62,207 bases of DNA. It comes from Rubripirellula obstinata (lineage in GTDB: Bacteria; Planctomycetota; Planctomycetia; Pirellulales; Pirellulaceae). The position numbers were made by a program, and so were the translations under genes. Where the stretch lies: the NCBI RefSeq assembly GCF_001642955.1, contig NZ_LWSK01000023.1:1-62207 (forward strand). Reading direction: 5' to 3'. This document shows, in pieces, positions 1-9,206 of this stretch (position 1 is its first letter; the number at the start of each line of letters is the position of its first letter). Under the pieces are notes generated by a model, which ran no database searches, was not told the origin of the DNA, and was given only the letters and a program-made list of their open reading frames with translations.

Positions 1-295
1 ACCGAGCCAGAGAATTGATGTGGGGCAGCCATCCGGGTGCTCGCGCACCCGGCAGGGAGCTGCCGGCCCTCCGGGCCTATTGCGCAGTAACTGATGCGAC
101 GTCCCGAGCGAAAGGCGACTATAAAAAATCGTGCGTTCCTAACCGCGTGGGCAGCCGGACCTACCGCGCCAGCCCGAGGCCTTACGGCCAGGCCGCTCAC
201 GCGTCGCGGCTCACGTTAATCGACAAGCCGTGACGCACCCGGCAAAGGGCTGTCGCCGCTCCGCAGCTAGACAGCATTTATCTTTAGAAAATGCT
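1..295. other. Repeat-rich intergenic sequence at window edge
   Basis: No convincing gene is seen. An 8-bp inverted repeat (CCGGGTGC at 33-40, GCACCCGG at 45-52) sits near the start, and GCACCCGGCA recurs near 235. Bases about 107-142 (GCGAAAGGCGACTATAAAAA and on) are the reverse complement of sequence near 40359-40392, so this is a dispersed repeat. The text AACCGCGTGGGCA at about 141-153 matches the GC-rich repeat family of 57-62 kb. Confidence 0.6.
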
Positions 296-1786
296 TTAAG
301 CAATCTTCAACGCATCGCGACGAATCCCGCGAAGCATTGTCGGGAAGACGAAAAAGTGCATGGGTAAGACCGCGTACCAGTATGCGATCCCCAACAATCC
401 CAGCGGCCGAAAACGAGCGGTTTGGATTAGGCGTGCCTTGGATGCGTCGCCGTCGATGGCTTCAATCGTAAAGTCAAGTTCAGCGTCGCCTGGCAATCTC
501 ATTTCCGCCCGCAGCGTCAATTGCCGGTCGCGAACAAAACCGCTGACTCGCCAAAAATCGACCGCCTCTCCGTAACTCAACACTTCCGGATGCCGTCGGC
601 CTCGACGCAAACCGGGGCCACCGATGACTTGGTCCATCACGCCTCGCAACCACCACAACCAATCGGCACCCCAATAGCCATACTTACCGCCGATCTTACA
701 AACCGCGGCAAAGACATCCTTGGGTGATGCATCGATCACGCATTCACGGCGATCGTCAAAAACGGTTCCGCCGGACCATTCTGGGTCGCCCGGCATTTCG
801 CCTGCGGTTGACCAACGCGTTTCAACCTCTCTGTTTTGCATCTTACCGAACGCGGCATCAATCGCCTGCTGGACTGAAAACAATGGGCCCGGCATCAATC
901 GTGTTGCCAAATCGTTTTTACAAACCGTTCGATTCCGCAACCCCTCGGCAAGCGGTCTGGCGATATCGGCGCTGACCGGCGTGACCAACGAGATCCAACC
1001 AGAACTAAGCTTTGGTGTTAGAACAGGCACCGGCAAAATGATTCGGCGCGACAGTCCCTCGGCCTTGGCAGCCATCTGCATCATGTCTCGATAAGACAAA
1101 ACATCCGTGCCACCAATATCGATGATGCGGCCAACGGTCTCGGGCACATCAAGCGTCTCGACCAAGTATCGAAGCACATCTCGGATCGCGATCGGCTGGG
1201 TCTCAATTCGCACCCATTTGGGCGTGATCATGATCGGCAATCGATCGACCAAATAACGCAGGATTTCAAACGAGGCCGAACCTGATCCGATAATCATCGC
1301 GGCGCGAAAAACAGTCACGGGAACGGTTCCCATTTGCAGAATCTCGGCGACCTCGCGGCGACTCTGCAAATGGCGACTAAGGTCAGGCCCCCATTCTCCC
1401 AGGCCGCCCAGGTAGATGATGCGTTTGCAATCCGCCTGCTGCATCGCGTCGGCAAACGCTTTGGCAAGTTTCCGGTCACGCGATGCGTAATCCTCACCAG
1501 CCGAGATCATCGAATGGATCAAGTAGTAAGCAGCATCGGTGCCGACGGCGGCTTTGCCCAGTCGATCAATGCTGGCCTGATCATCAGGATCCAGTTCGCC
1601 CCGAACGACGGTCAAGCTTGGATGATCGTGCCACGCATGAACTTCCAGCTTTTGCGGGCTGCGGACCAGACAGATCACCTCGTATCCGCGATCAAGCAGA
1701 CGAGGAACCAACCTTCCGCCCACGTAGCCCGTTGAACCACAAACTAAGACGCGTTTCCGCGGACTCTGATCTTCTTGGATTGCCAT
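296..1786 (-). CDS. SDR-type NAD(P)-binding protein with C-terminal DUF2867 domain
   Basis: This is a 496-residue atypical short-chain dehydrogenase. The N-terminus shows a Rossmann nucleotide-binding motif (CGSTGYVGGRL, about residues 16-26) followed by an extended-SDR fold of the NmrA/NAD-epimerase kind up to about residue 300. The last ~150 residues, with the WWLRG and ADFW-like patches and a hydrophobic end (YWYAVLPMHFFVFP), match the DUF2867 layout seen in SDR-DUF2867 fusions. Length fits that family. The ATG at 1786 is the first good start. Substrate is unknown; a redox or sugar/lipid-modifying role is only inferred. It converges with nothing and lies downstream of the TolC gene on the same strand, 69 bases away, so co-transcription is possible. 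Confidence 0.8.
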   Translation of the reverse strand: MAIQEDQSPRKRVLVCGSTGYVGGRLVPRLLDRGYEVICLVRSPQKLEVHAWHDHPSLTVVRGELDPDDQASIDRLGKAAVGTDAAYYLIHSMISAGEDYASRDRKLAKAFADAMQQADCKRIIYLGGLGEWGPDLSRHLQSRREVAEILQMGTVPVTVFRAAMIIGSGSASFEILRYLVDRLPIMITPKWVRIETQPIAIRDVLRYLVETLDVPETVGRIIDIGGTDVLSYRDMMQMAAKAEGLSRRIILPVPVLTPKLSSGWISLVTPVSADIARPLAEGLRNRTVCKNDLATRLMPGPLFSVQQAIDAAFGKMQNREVETRWSTAGEMPGDPEWSGGTVFDDRRECVIDASPKDVFAAVCKIGGKYGYWGADWLWWLRGVMDQVIGGPGLRRGRRHPEVLSYGEAVDFWRVSGFVRDRQLTLRAEMRLPGDAELDFTIEAIDGDASKARLIQTARFRPLGLLGIAYWYAVLPMHFFVFPTMLRGIRRDALKIA

Positions 1787-1855
1787 GGGCTATTATGTCT
1801 TGCTGACCAGTGTGCGTAACCCACGCAAACATAGAACTAGTCGTTTGACGGCGAT

Positions 1856-3853
1856 CTACGGGCTGCTGGCAGCCAGAACCGGTTCTTTGGCGATCAGCAT
1901 GTTCAGCGTTTCCAGCAGTGTGCCCTTTTCGACCTGCACATTTTTAGCCGCGACCGTGTACTCAACCAAAGACTGGTAGTACCGCGTTTGAGCTTCACTG
2001 ATCCGACGTTGCGAATCAAGCAGTTGTTCCAGGTTGACCGGCAGACCCGCGTTTCGGTTGGCCTCCAGAACTTGCAAAGCCTCGCTTGCAGCCAAGTAAC
2101 GGCTGAGGTTGGTTTGCGATTGCACGAGCGCTCGATCACATTCCGCAACGACCGACGCGAGATCGTGCAGAATCTGTCGCTGCTGTTCTTGCAGGATCGC
2201 TTCGGCCCGCGAGATCTGAAACTTAGCGTGCCGCACGGCTGCATGAGCTTGCCGAAAACCGACCGGCATTCGCATCTCTAAGTTGGCTTCATATTCTTGG
2301 AAGTCCATCGTGCCGATTTCACCCAACGCACTGTTGTCGCCGGCGAGGTTTTGATCGAGCCCACGAATGCGGTAGATCGTGACAAGATCAAGGGTTGGCA
2401 TCAGGAAATTCCGAGCCGCCAACAGTTCCATCTCGCGACGTTTCACCAGCAACCGTTGTTGCTGCAATTCGCTTCTCATCCGAACAGCTTCCGCCGAAAT
2501 CGAATCCCAATCAAAGATCATCGGTGCTTCGTGCGGTTCATCAGCGGGTCGAATTAAGTCGGATTCAGTAATCGGCAATCCGATCAACAAACGCAATCGG
2601 CGTTCCGCGGCCAACACTCCGCCTGCGCCCGCAAAGCTGCCGCCGGTGCTGGCGTTGCCCGCCGAAGTTCGCTGAACAACCTTACCCGCGATCGCATCTT
2701 GCAATTCGGACTCAAACCGAAAGTACTGTTCGCGTGCCAGCGCTTCGGCGGCACCCGTTCGACGGTTGCTTGTTTTCTGAGCTTCGTAGCTCTTCCATGT
2801 CTCGCGAGCACGATCGAGCGATTGTCGCTTGGCATCCAGATCGCGATAGGCAAAGTACAGATCCCAGTACGCGTTGATGACGTTGCTTAGATAATCGCGT
2901 GTCTGTTGTCGAAACTCTGATGCCGTGATGTCGTTGTTGACTTTGGCGATCAGGACTCCGTTGTAAACGCCTGGTTCCGCTCCTGGACCGGCAATACGGT
3001 TGAACGCCAAACCGCCACCTTGCATCAGCGGCTGTCTCGCCTCCGCATGCAATTGACTTTGCCAAGCACTCGGAAATTCGTTGCCGGTCGCGTTGTTGGC
3101 GTCGTAGTCGGTGACGCTGCGAAGCGCGAACTGGGCACCCGTGGCGGTTCGCTTTGAAATTTGTGCAACGTAATCATGCGTGTCTTGTTGGAACGCATTG
3201 GATCCACCGCCAAAGAACCGGTTGTTGAATTGGCGGTCGTTGTTTTGCCACTTTCCAAGCGCATAGAACTGGGCGTCGAAAGCTGACAAAGCGGCATCAA
3301 CACTCGTCTGAGGATCCGTTTCCACCAATGCTCGATTTTCGCGTGTCGCGGTCGCGTCAGGGTTTCGCAAAACGCGTGCCCCAAGATCGCGAAGTACCTG
3401 CGAATGAGTCAGTGCGAGTTCGACCGATTCGCCAAGCGTCAGTTCACGATAAGTCTGGTCGTCCCAATCCACACTGCGAAGTGTTTTCGGTGGCGATGAG
3501 TACTCGCTAAACGTTTCCGGCGGTGCTCCCGCATCCACATTGCACATCAGCGCGTCGATGCAGGCTGTGTCGTTGCCGATCGTGCTGGCCAGATCGTGGT
3601 AGCCGTTTTTGCGAGCTTGATGGCATCCGACGGACGGAGCCAGCAACACCGTCGCTGAAAGCAATAGACGCAGGCCGAGCAGTTTCCCCGTAGCGGATTT
3701 TGTTAAAGATCCAACCAGATTAGGATCTTTAACAAGATCCACTACCTCAGAATTGAAGTCAGACCGCCAACCCCGCTTTGACCAACCCAGCATCAATCGG
3801 CGCAGCGGATGCCGTCGCTGCGAGTTTTTGCGGGTCGGAAGGAGTCGAAACAC
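1856..3853 (-). CDS. TolC-family outer-membrane efflux lipoprotein
   Basis: Up to 665 residues. A hydrophobic stretch ending LLAPSVGC looks like a lipoprotein signal with the modified Cys, so the mature protein would be anchored in the outer membrane. The rest is long alpha-helical TolC-like sequence with two OEP-type repeats (VINAYWDLYFAYRDL and later QRQILHDLASVVAECDRAL). It is a paralogue of the TolC gene at 27952: both share SAFDAQ, FALR and YNGVLIA patches in the same order. The start is unsure: ATG 3853 and ATG 3793 both give a long basic leader before the signal, and a later non-ATG start is possible. It is divergent from the adaptor genes at 4095 and likely supplies their outer-membrane channel. 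Confidence 0.85.
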   Translation of the reverse strand: MFRLLPTRKNSQRRHPLRRLMLGWSKRGWRSDFNSEVVDLVKDPNLVGSLTKSATGKLLGLRLLLSATVLLAPSVGCHQARKNGYHDLASTIGNDTACIDALMCNVDAGAPPETFSEYSSPPKTLRSVDWDDQTYRELTLGESVELALTHSQVLRDLGARVLRNPDATATRENRALVETDPQTSVDAALSAFDAQFYALGKWQNNDRQFNNRFFGGGSNAFQQDTHDYVAQISKRTATGAQFALRSVTDYDANNATGNEFPSAWQSQLHAEARQPLMQGGGLAFNRIAGPGAEPGVYNGVLIAKVNNDITASEFRQQTRDYLSNVINAYWDLYFAYRDLDAKRQSLDRARETWKSYEAQKTSNRRTGAAEALAREQYFRFESELQDAIAGKVVQRTSAGNASTGGSFAGAGGVLAAERRLRLLIGLPITESDLIRPADEPHEAPMIFDWDSISAEAVRMRSELQQQRLLVKRREMELLAARNFLMPTLDLVTIYRIRGLDQNLAGDNSALGEIGTMDFQEYEANLEMRMPVGFRQAHAAVRHAKFQISRAEAILQEQQRQILHDLASVVAECDRALVQSQTNLSRYLAASEALQVLEANRNAGLPVNLEQLLDSQRRISEAQTRYYQSLVEYTVAAKNVQVEKGTLLETLNMLIAKEPVLAASSP
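3701..3734. repeat. 12-bp inverted repeat at the tolC 5' end
   Basis: TGTTAAAGATCC at 3701-3712 is exactly matched in reverse by GGATCTTTAACA at 3723-3734, with a 10-base spacer. It lies in the N-terminal codons of the minus-strand TolC reading frame if the longest start is used, or in its leader if translation begins later. It could be an operator or an RNA hairpin. Confidence 0.7.
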
Positions 3854-4094
3854 GGCTTCAGAATCTCATTGCGCGGATTGTCGGCGGCCACGCTTGTTCA
3901 AGCGCACTGTTCTTATTGTCGAACCAACCCGGGCAACCGATCCAATCAATTCATTCGGAATAATCGTTACAGTGCGGCTGGTGTGACAGATTTGGAACTT
4001 CTGCGTGAAACTGGGAGTCTGAAAAGCGAACTCGCCCACGTCGCAGCTAAACTGAAGACTCGCTTGTTCGCGTTCGCCTGAATCGCCTTTTCCA
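3854..4094. promoter_or_regulatory. Divergent intergenic region between tolC and adaptor genes
   Basis: This 241-base gap separates two divergent transcription units and must carry both promoters if they are separately expressed. I see no clear -35/-10 pair, riboswitch or strong ribosome site. Open frames here are weak and unlike known proteins. Confidence 0.35.
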
Positions 4095-5879
4095 ATGCTT
4101 TCACCCGACTCCTTCGCTAGCCAAAATCGCGACGACCACGACGAAATGTGGCGGGACGCTGAAGATCTGATTGATCGTATGGATCGCCGATCGCGTCATT
4201 GCGATGACCAGTCCCAATTTGAACAGGAAGTGGCCGAAGCACTTCGGAAATTCAGTTCTTGCAGCGGCGTTTCAATTCAAAAGCGATGCCAGAATGAATC
4301 GCTGGTCGTTGCAAAGTCGGGGATTTCTATTTTCCAGGGCGATGAACTAGCCCGCGATCCATCCAGGCATTTGATCGTCAGCCAAAGTCTGACGGAGACA
4401 ACCGATCTTGAAACTCAGTTGTGTTTTGAGAAGCCAGTCACGACACAGCAAAAACGTGTTTTCACGGAAACCATGCGTGCGCTGACTAACATCCTGATTC
4501 CCGTTGTTTTGCGGCGCGAAATCAGCGTTGTTTCCGATGCAATGCAAAGCCTTGATCGCGACCACCAACTGGTGGAATCACTCTTTGCCGGATCAACGGT
4601 CAACGAAACGTATCATTCAATTGCCAAAACTCTCGCCACGTTGACGCACACTGACCGGGTTTGCATCGTTCGCGCGAACCACCGAAAACACAGTATCGGA
4701 CGGCTTGTTGCATCGTCGGTTCCAACCGACATCGACCCTCGTGCTCGACAAGCACAGGATTTGGTGCGATTGATCCAAGACGATCACACACGCGATCAAT
4801 ACATCCAAGAAAACGCAGTACAGCAAATATATGTCGAACCCATTGCCGATCACGACAACCAGGTTTTGGCGTGGGTTGTTTTCGAGCAGTACGACGACAC
4901 GGAAACAGCAATTGCTCCGATCGCGATTCGTTTCGCGCCGCATCAAGACCTCGCTCACCGAGCAGTCAAAAACGCCATCGCTCGCGAAATCGCTGGACCT
5001 CGTTCCGCTGCCAAAACCCTCGCCACCGTCACACCGATTCGTTGGGCACAGATCCTGGCGGTAGCCGCCGTCGTATTTTTGGCGATGTGGTTGGTCAAAG
5101 TTCCATTGAGGCTTTCGGTTCCCGGTCGAATCGCTGCAGCGGCGATTGTCACGAAGCATTCGCCAACCAACGGGTTTGTCACCAAAGTCCATGTGGCTGA
5201 TGGCGATCGGGTTACGAAAGGCATGCCGCTGCTGCAACTGCACTCACCCGAACTTGAACTCGTCGCTCAACGTCTTTCGAGTGAATTGGCGACGACAACG
5301 ACCAAGATAGATACGCTGAAATCGGTTAAGCGGAATGCAGGCGACAACCAAACATCGGCTGAGCGGATGGTTCTGCAAACGGAAGCCGATGGAATTCAGC
5401 GACAACTGGAACTTGTGCGTCAAGAACAAGAATCACTTGTGCTGCGAAGCACCATCGCCGGCATCGTCCGACAATGGGATGCCAAGGAATCACTTGCTGG
5501 TCGCGTCGTCGTTATCGGCCAACCACTTTTGGAAATCATTGACCCAGCCGCCGGTTGGAATGTTGAACTCGACATTCCCGATGATCAGGTTGGCTACCTA
5601 GACGATCAACAAAAAGCAAAGCCGACTTGCTCCTTTCGAGTCCTCTCGTCGCCGACTGAAGTCCACGAAGGCGTTTTGAATCATATCGATCAGGCAGCTC
5701 AGCTAAACGAGGCGGGACATTCGATTGTTCGTGCAGAGGTATCGATCGACACGGACCAAGCGAATCGCTTTCGCCGCGGAGCCAGCGTTGTCGCCAAAGT
5801 CGATTGCGGTCAGCGATCAGCCGCCTTTGTCGTGTTTCGCGGACTGGTGCAATGGTGGCGAACCCAGGATTGGATTTAA
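4095..5879 (+). CDS. GAF-like domain fused to HlyD-family membrane fusion adaptor
   Basis: 594 residues. Residues about 1-160 are helical and charged; about 165-300 resemble a GAF sensor fold; a single membrane segment follows at about 317-334 (QILAVAAVVFLAMWLVKV). The remainder is a periplasmic adaptor: a lipoyl-like half (GFVTKVHVADGDRVTKGMPL), a short coiled coil, the second half (VLRSTIAGIVRQWDAKE) and a beta-barrel region. So a cytoplasmic sensor half is joined to a periplasmic adaptor half. The stop TAA overlaps the ATG of the next gene (TAATG at 5877-5881), which points to coupled translation. No ribosome site is obvious before the ATG. A cytoplasmic GAF on an adaptor suggests ligand-controlled export, which is inference. 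Confidence 0.8.
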   Translation: MLSPDSFASQNRDDHDEMWRDAEDLIDRMDRRSRHCDDQSQFEQEVAEALRKFSSCSGVSIQKRCQNESLVVAKSGISIFQGDELARDPSRHLIVSQSLTETTDLETQLCFEKPVTTQQKRVFTETMRALTNILIPVVLRREISVVSDAMQSLDRDHQLVESLFAGSTVNETYHSIAKTLATLTHTDRVCIVRANHRKHSIGRLVASSVPTDIDPRARQAQDLVRLIQDDHTRDQYIQENAVQQIYVEPIADHDNQVLAWVVFEQYDDTETAIAPIAIRFAPHQDLAHRAVKNAIAREIAGPRSAAKTLATVTPIRWAQILAVAAVVFLAMWLVKVPLRLSVPGRIAAAAIVTKHSPTNGFVTKVHVADGDRVTKGMPLLQLHSPELELVAQRLSSELATTTTKIDTLKSVKRNAGDNQTSAERMVLQTEADGIQRQLELVRQEQESLVLRSTIAGIVRQWDAKESLAGRVVVIGQPLLEIIDPAAGWNVELDIPDDQVGYLDDQQKAKPTCSFRVLSSPTEVHEGVLNHIDQAAQLNEAGHSIVRAEVSIDTDQANRFRRGASVVAKVDCGQRSAAFVVFRGLVQWWRTQDWI

Positions 5880-6973
5880 TGATGAGCAAAAACTTAAAAT
5901 ACAATCATCGGTTGGCGACCGTTTTCATTGCACTGGCACTATTCAGCCAAGCAGTAGCAGCCGATGAATATCGGGCAGACGATTTAGTCATCGTGCCGAT
6001 CGAATCGGTTGAAGTTCCCGCGACGCGCAGCGGTCGAATCACGGACATGCAAGCGAAGCCGGGTGACGAAGTGAGTCGCGGTGAACTGATTGGTTCGATG
6101 GATCATCGCCATGCGTCGCTTGCAATCGAGTTGGCAGAAAGCGAACTGCAAGTTGCACAAGAACTCTCTGGATCAGCGGCGGCGATCAACGCGGCAGACT
6201 CACAACTGCAAAGCGAAAAGCAAGCCGCGCGACAATTATTGATCACGCGTGATATCGCCAAATTGAAAGCCGAAAATGATTTGCGTGTGTTGGCGGCAAA
6301 GAAGTCAGAAGCGGTAGCGGAAAATGAATACCGCCGAGCCGCGGATTCTCGAAAACAGTATGCACAGAGCATCTCGAAATCCGAGATCGAATCACTAAAG
6401 CTGGTCGTCGATAAGAGTCGCCTGGAATCCAAGCAGGCTCAGTTTGAAAAACAAGTCGCAGGCTTAGAGGTCAAAGCTGAAACCGAAGCTGCTCGCAGAC
6501 AAGCTTTGGAAATCAATCACGCCGAAGCCGAAGTCAGTGCAGCGAAAACCGAGAACGCTATCGCAAAGCTACAAACAAAAAATCGACAGATTCAATTGGA
6601 ACTTGCAAAAGCCAGCATGGACGATCACCGAATCATCGCTCCCATCGATGGACGGATTACTAGGGTCTATAAATCGACAGGAGCCTGGGCCAACGAAGGT
6701 GAGTCGATCGCACGAATTGTTCTGCTGGATCGCTTGCGAATCGAAGGTTTTGCGCCGGTGGAACAACTGAATCAATTTCGGGCCGATGCGGCGATGGATG
6801 TAGAAATCGAAGTCTTCGTTGGGGGCGAAACGATTCAGCGAACGGGGAAAGTCGTCTTTATCGATCCTGAAATTGATCCCGTATCGGGCGAGTTCCGTTA
6901 TTGGATCGACTTTGAAAATGCGGACAAAACGATCCTGCCGGGTATGCGAGCGAGTGCAAGGATTCGGTTATGA
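5879..6973 (+). CDS. HlyD-family periplasmic adaptor with signal peptide
   Basis: The start at 5879 is chosen because it overlaps the previous stop and puts a clean signal peptide first (basic NLKYNHR, hydrophobic VFIALALFSQAVA, cleavage near AADE). The 364-residue product has lipoyl-like halves (GRITDMQAKPGDEVSRGEL and MDDHRIIAPIDGRITRVYK) around a long Ala/Glu/Lys coiled coil, then a beta-barrel ending in LPGMRASARIRL. This is the classical membrane fusion protein layout, likely bridging inner-membrane parts to TolC. The end overlaps the next gene by ATGA at 6970-6973. Confidence 0.85.
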   Translation: MMSKNLKYNHRLATVFIALALFSQAVAADEYRADDLVIVPIESVEVPATRSGRITDMQAKPGDEVSRGELIGSMDHRHASLAIELAESELQVAQELSGSAAAINAADSQLQSEKQAARQLLITRDIAKLKAENDLRVLAAKKSEAVAENEYRRAADSRKQYAQSISKSEIESLKLVVDKSRLESKQAQFEKQVAGLEVKAETEAARRQALEINHAEAEVSAAKTENAIAKLQTKNRQIQLELAKASMDDHRIIAPIDGRITRVYKSTGAWANEGESIARIVLLDRLRIEGFAPVEQLNQFRADAAMDVEIEVFVGGETIQRTGKVVFIDPEIDPVSGEFRYWIDFENADKTILPGMRASARIRL

Positions 6974-9033
6974 ATGGCGTCCCTCCGGCGAGCGCCCATC
7001 GGCCCAAGCTTCGTGGTGACCTGATTCATCGAACCATCGAAATGGGACAGGAACCGATGGTGGTTTGCAAGGATCCTCTTTCGCGAGCGTACCATCACTT
7101 CACGCAAAGCGAGTATGAACTGCTGCGTCTCGCCAATGGACATCGGTCGGTCCCTGAAATTTCGGCGGAACTGAAACAGTGTTATCCATCTTCTTTAATT
7201 GAATCAGACGCGGTCCAGCGATTCTTTGCACAAGCCTGGCAACAAGGTTTGTTGGAGTCTGAAAACGCATCATTGCCAAGTGCGTCTCGAAAAAAATGGA
7301 ATTGGCTCTCTCTGTTGGCGATTCGGTTTCCGGGTGTGAATCCAAGAACATTTCTGGACGCGATTTCACCGCTTGGCAGATTGGTTTTTGCGAAACCTGT
7401 TTTGATTGCTTCGGTCATCGCTGCACCGTTGTGCGTTATCGCTGTTCTGATGAAGTTTGATCATTTCGCATCTGACTTTTCTGGCATCACCGCGAATCCT
7501 TTTGGTTCACTGGTTTGGATCGCGATTGCCATTGCTGTATCCAAAGTCTTGCATGAACTTGGACACGCACTTGCCTGTCGCCATCTGGAATGCGAATGCC
7601 CAGCGATCGGTGTGATGCTTCTATTCGGAATCCCATGCCTGTACGCCGATGTTTCGGATGCTTGGATGTTGAAAAAACGCAGCCATCGAATGCTGATTTC
7701 TGCCGCGGGAATGTACGTTGAATGCTGGATTGCAATCCTGGCAACGTTGGTCTGGATGACCTCGAATCCAGGGCCCATTCATGATCTTGCCGTAACGTTA
7801 ATGGTCGTCTGCTCAGTTTCCACGATCCTGATCAACGGAAATCCGCTACTTCGATATGACGGCTACTATCTACTGTCCGATTTCACCGGCATCGCCAATC
7901 TAGCGTCCCGTTCCAAGGCGTCGTTGACCGCACGTTTCCAATCCATGCTTGGCAAGCCTGCACGAACCGATGAACCATTTTGGATGTCAGTTTTTGCTTC
8001 TGCCAGCTACGTCTATCGCGGCGTGGTGCTGGTTTCAGTGACGACGATCATCTTCCGATTCTTACAAGCCAATGATTCCGAATTGATCGGAATTTTGTTC
8101 CTGACAACCATCATGGCCGTCATTCTTTTGAACCAAGCAAAATCTTTTCGTCAGACTCAACTCACACGACTTGTACTGGCAGGATCGATCTTTTTCGCGG
8201 CCTTGTGGTATCCGCTTCCTCGCAGCGTCGTTGCACCGATGACAATCGTCCCGGCCAATGCGAAGCAGATCTATGTAACCGAGCCAGGCTTCTTGCAGAC
8301 GAAACCTGAATATGGAAAGCAGCTAGATGCACTGGATATCGTTTCGTCATTGTCCAACCCTGTCTTATTACGACAGCACGCAGCCGCAGTAGCCAGTCGC
8401 GATCGAATAGAAACCCTGTTGCAGTCGTACCAACGCTCTCGCGGCAGTCAATCACAATCACAGGCGATGATCCCATCGCTAGAAAAGGATCTGGAACAAG
8501 CCGATGTCTTGGTTGATTTCCACAACAAAGAACTTCAGCGTTTGAACATTGTTCCCGGCTCTGCTGGCAAACTCTATCCTCCGATGAACAGTCAAAGTCA
8601 GCCAACGGTTTCGCTTGTCAAAAATGCTGGCGACAATCGTGTGAGCAAAGTTGGAGCATGGATCAACGCTGGAACCCCCATCGGAATGATCGGCGACGAA
8701 CATCGCCGAGAAGCAATCCTCTACTTGCCCGATCGCGAAGTGTCGCGGATTGAATTGGGCCAAAGCGTGTCGCTGATGATAGGCGATGCAGCGAAAGGAT
8801 CGGTGGTCGGCACCGTTATCTCGATCGACGCATCACCCTGCCAGCATTTCCCAGAATCACTTTTGGTAAGCGGCCTTTCGGCAACCAGCGAAAACGTTTA
8901 TCGCGTCCGAGTACGACTGGAATCGTCTGGCGATGACTTGGTGGTCCATCGCGTCGGTCGCGCCAAGATTCAAGCAAGCCCCGAATCGATCACCCAGCGT
9001 CTCTTTCGCCTCATCAGTCAAACGTTTGGTTAG
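6970..9033 (+). CDS. PqqD-like / M50 metalloprotease / HlyD-like fusion protein
   Basis: 687 residues. Residues about 15-95 resemble a PqqD-type winged helix (peptide-binding in RiPP systems). Several membrane segments follow, holding the zinc protease motif HELGH (195-199) and the partner motif NPLLRYDG (291-298), both typical of site-2-protease (M50) enzymes of the YydH 'peptide zinc metalloprotease' type. After the last membrane segment (about residue 415) comes a periplasmic coiled coil and a lipoyl/barrel part (GTPIGMIGDEHRREA) like HlyD adaptors. All catalytic residues appear present. It ends a three-gene chain joined by overlapping start and stop codons. No ABC, RND or MFS pump lies nearby, so this protein may be the inner-membrane core of the exporter. 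Cargo is unknown. Confidence 0.8.
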   Translation: MNGVPPASAHRPKLRGDLIHRTIEMGQEPMVVCKDPLSRAYHHFTQSEYELLRLANGHRSVPEISAELKQCYPSSLIESDAVQRFFAQAWQQGLLESENASLPSASRKKWNWLSLLAIRFPGVNPRTFLDAISPLGRLVFAKPVLIASVIAAPLCVIAVLMKFDHFASDFSGITANPFGSLVWIAIAIAVSKVLHELGHALACRHLECECPAIGVMLLFGIPCLYADVSDAWMLKKRSHRMLISAAGMYVECWIAILATLVWMTSNPGPIHDLAVTLMVVCSVSTILINGNPLLRYDGYYLLSDFTGIANLASRSKASLTARFQSMLGKPARTDEPFWMSVFASASYVYRGVVLVSVTTIIFRFLQANDSELIGILFLTTIMAVILLNQAKSFRQTQLTRLVLAGSIFFAALWYPLPRSVVAPMTIVPANAKQIYVTEPGFLQTKPEYGKQLDALDIVSSLSNPVLLRQHAAAVASRDRIETLLQSYQRSRGSQSQSQAMIPSLEKDLEQADVLVDFHNKELQRLNIVPGSAGKLYPPMNSQSQPTVSLVKNAGDNRVSKVGAWINAGTPIGMIGDEHRREAILYLPDREVSRIELGQSVSLMIGDAAKGSVVGTVISIDASPCQHFPESLLVSGLSATSENVYRVRVRLESSGDDLVVHRVGRAKIQASPESITQRLFRLISQTFG

Positions 9034-9035
9034 AG

Positions 9036-9123
9036 GTAGGCCGGAACAAGCTCAGCGCAGTTCCGGCAATGGCAATGCAAGGTGTTGGAATGCCGGAACT
9101 GCGCGGAGCTTGTTCCGGCCTAC
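9036..9123. repeat. Palindromic repeat, GTAGGCCGGAACAAGC family, copy 1
   Basis: Arms of 33 bases (9036-9068 and 9091-9123) pair with one mismatch around a 22-base loop. The same element occurs at 19578-19663 and 34079-34166. It sits between two convergent genes and could act as a bidirectional terminator; it also resembles REP/MITE-like dispersed elements. Confidence 0.9.
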
Positions 9124-9206
9124 ATTTGTTCGTCCAACCAGTGAAGCCTTCTCTCACGCAGGTTGCCGTCAGTCTTTGTCTTATGATACGGACCGATGAT
9201 TTCTGA

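Noticed and set aside
15-233. 72-residue frame at the window start
   Set aside because: Made of repeat sequence with no conserved features.
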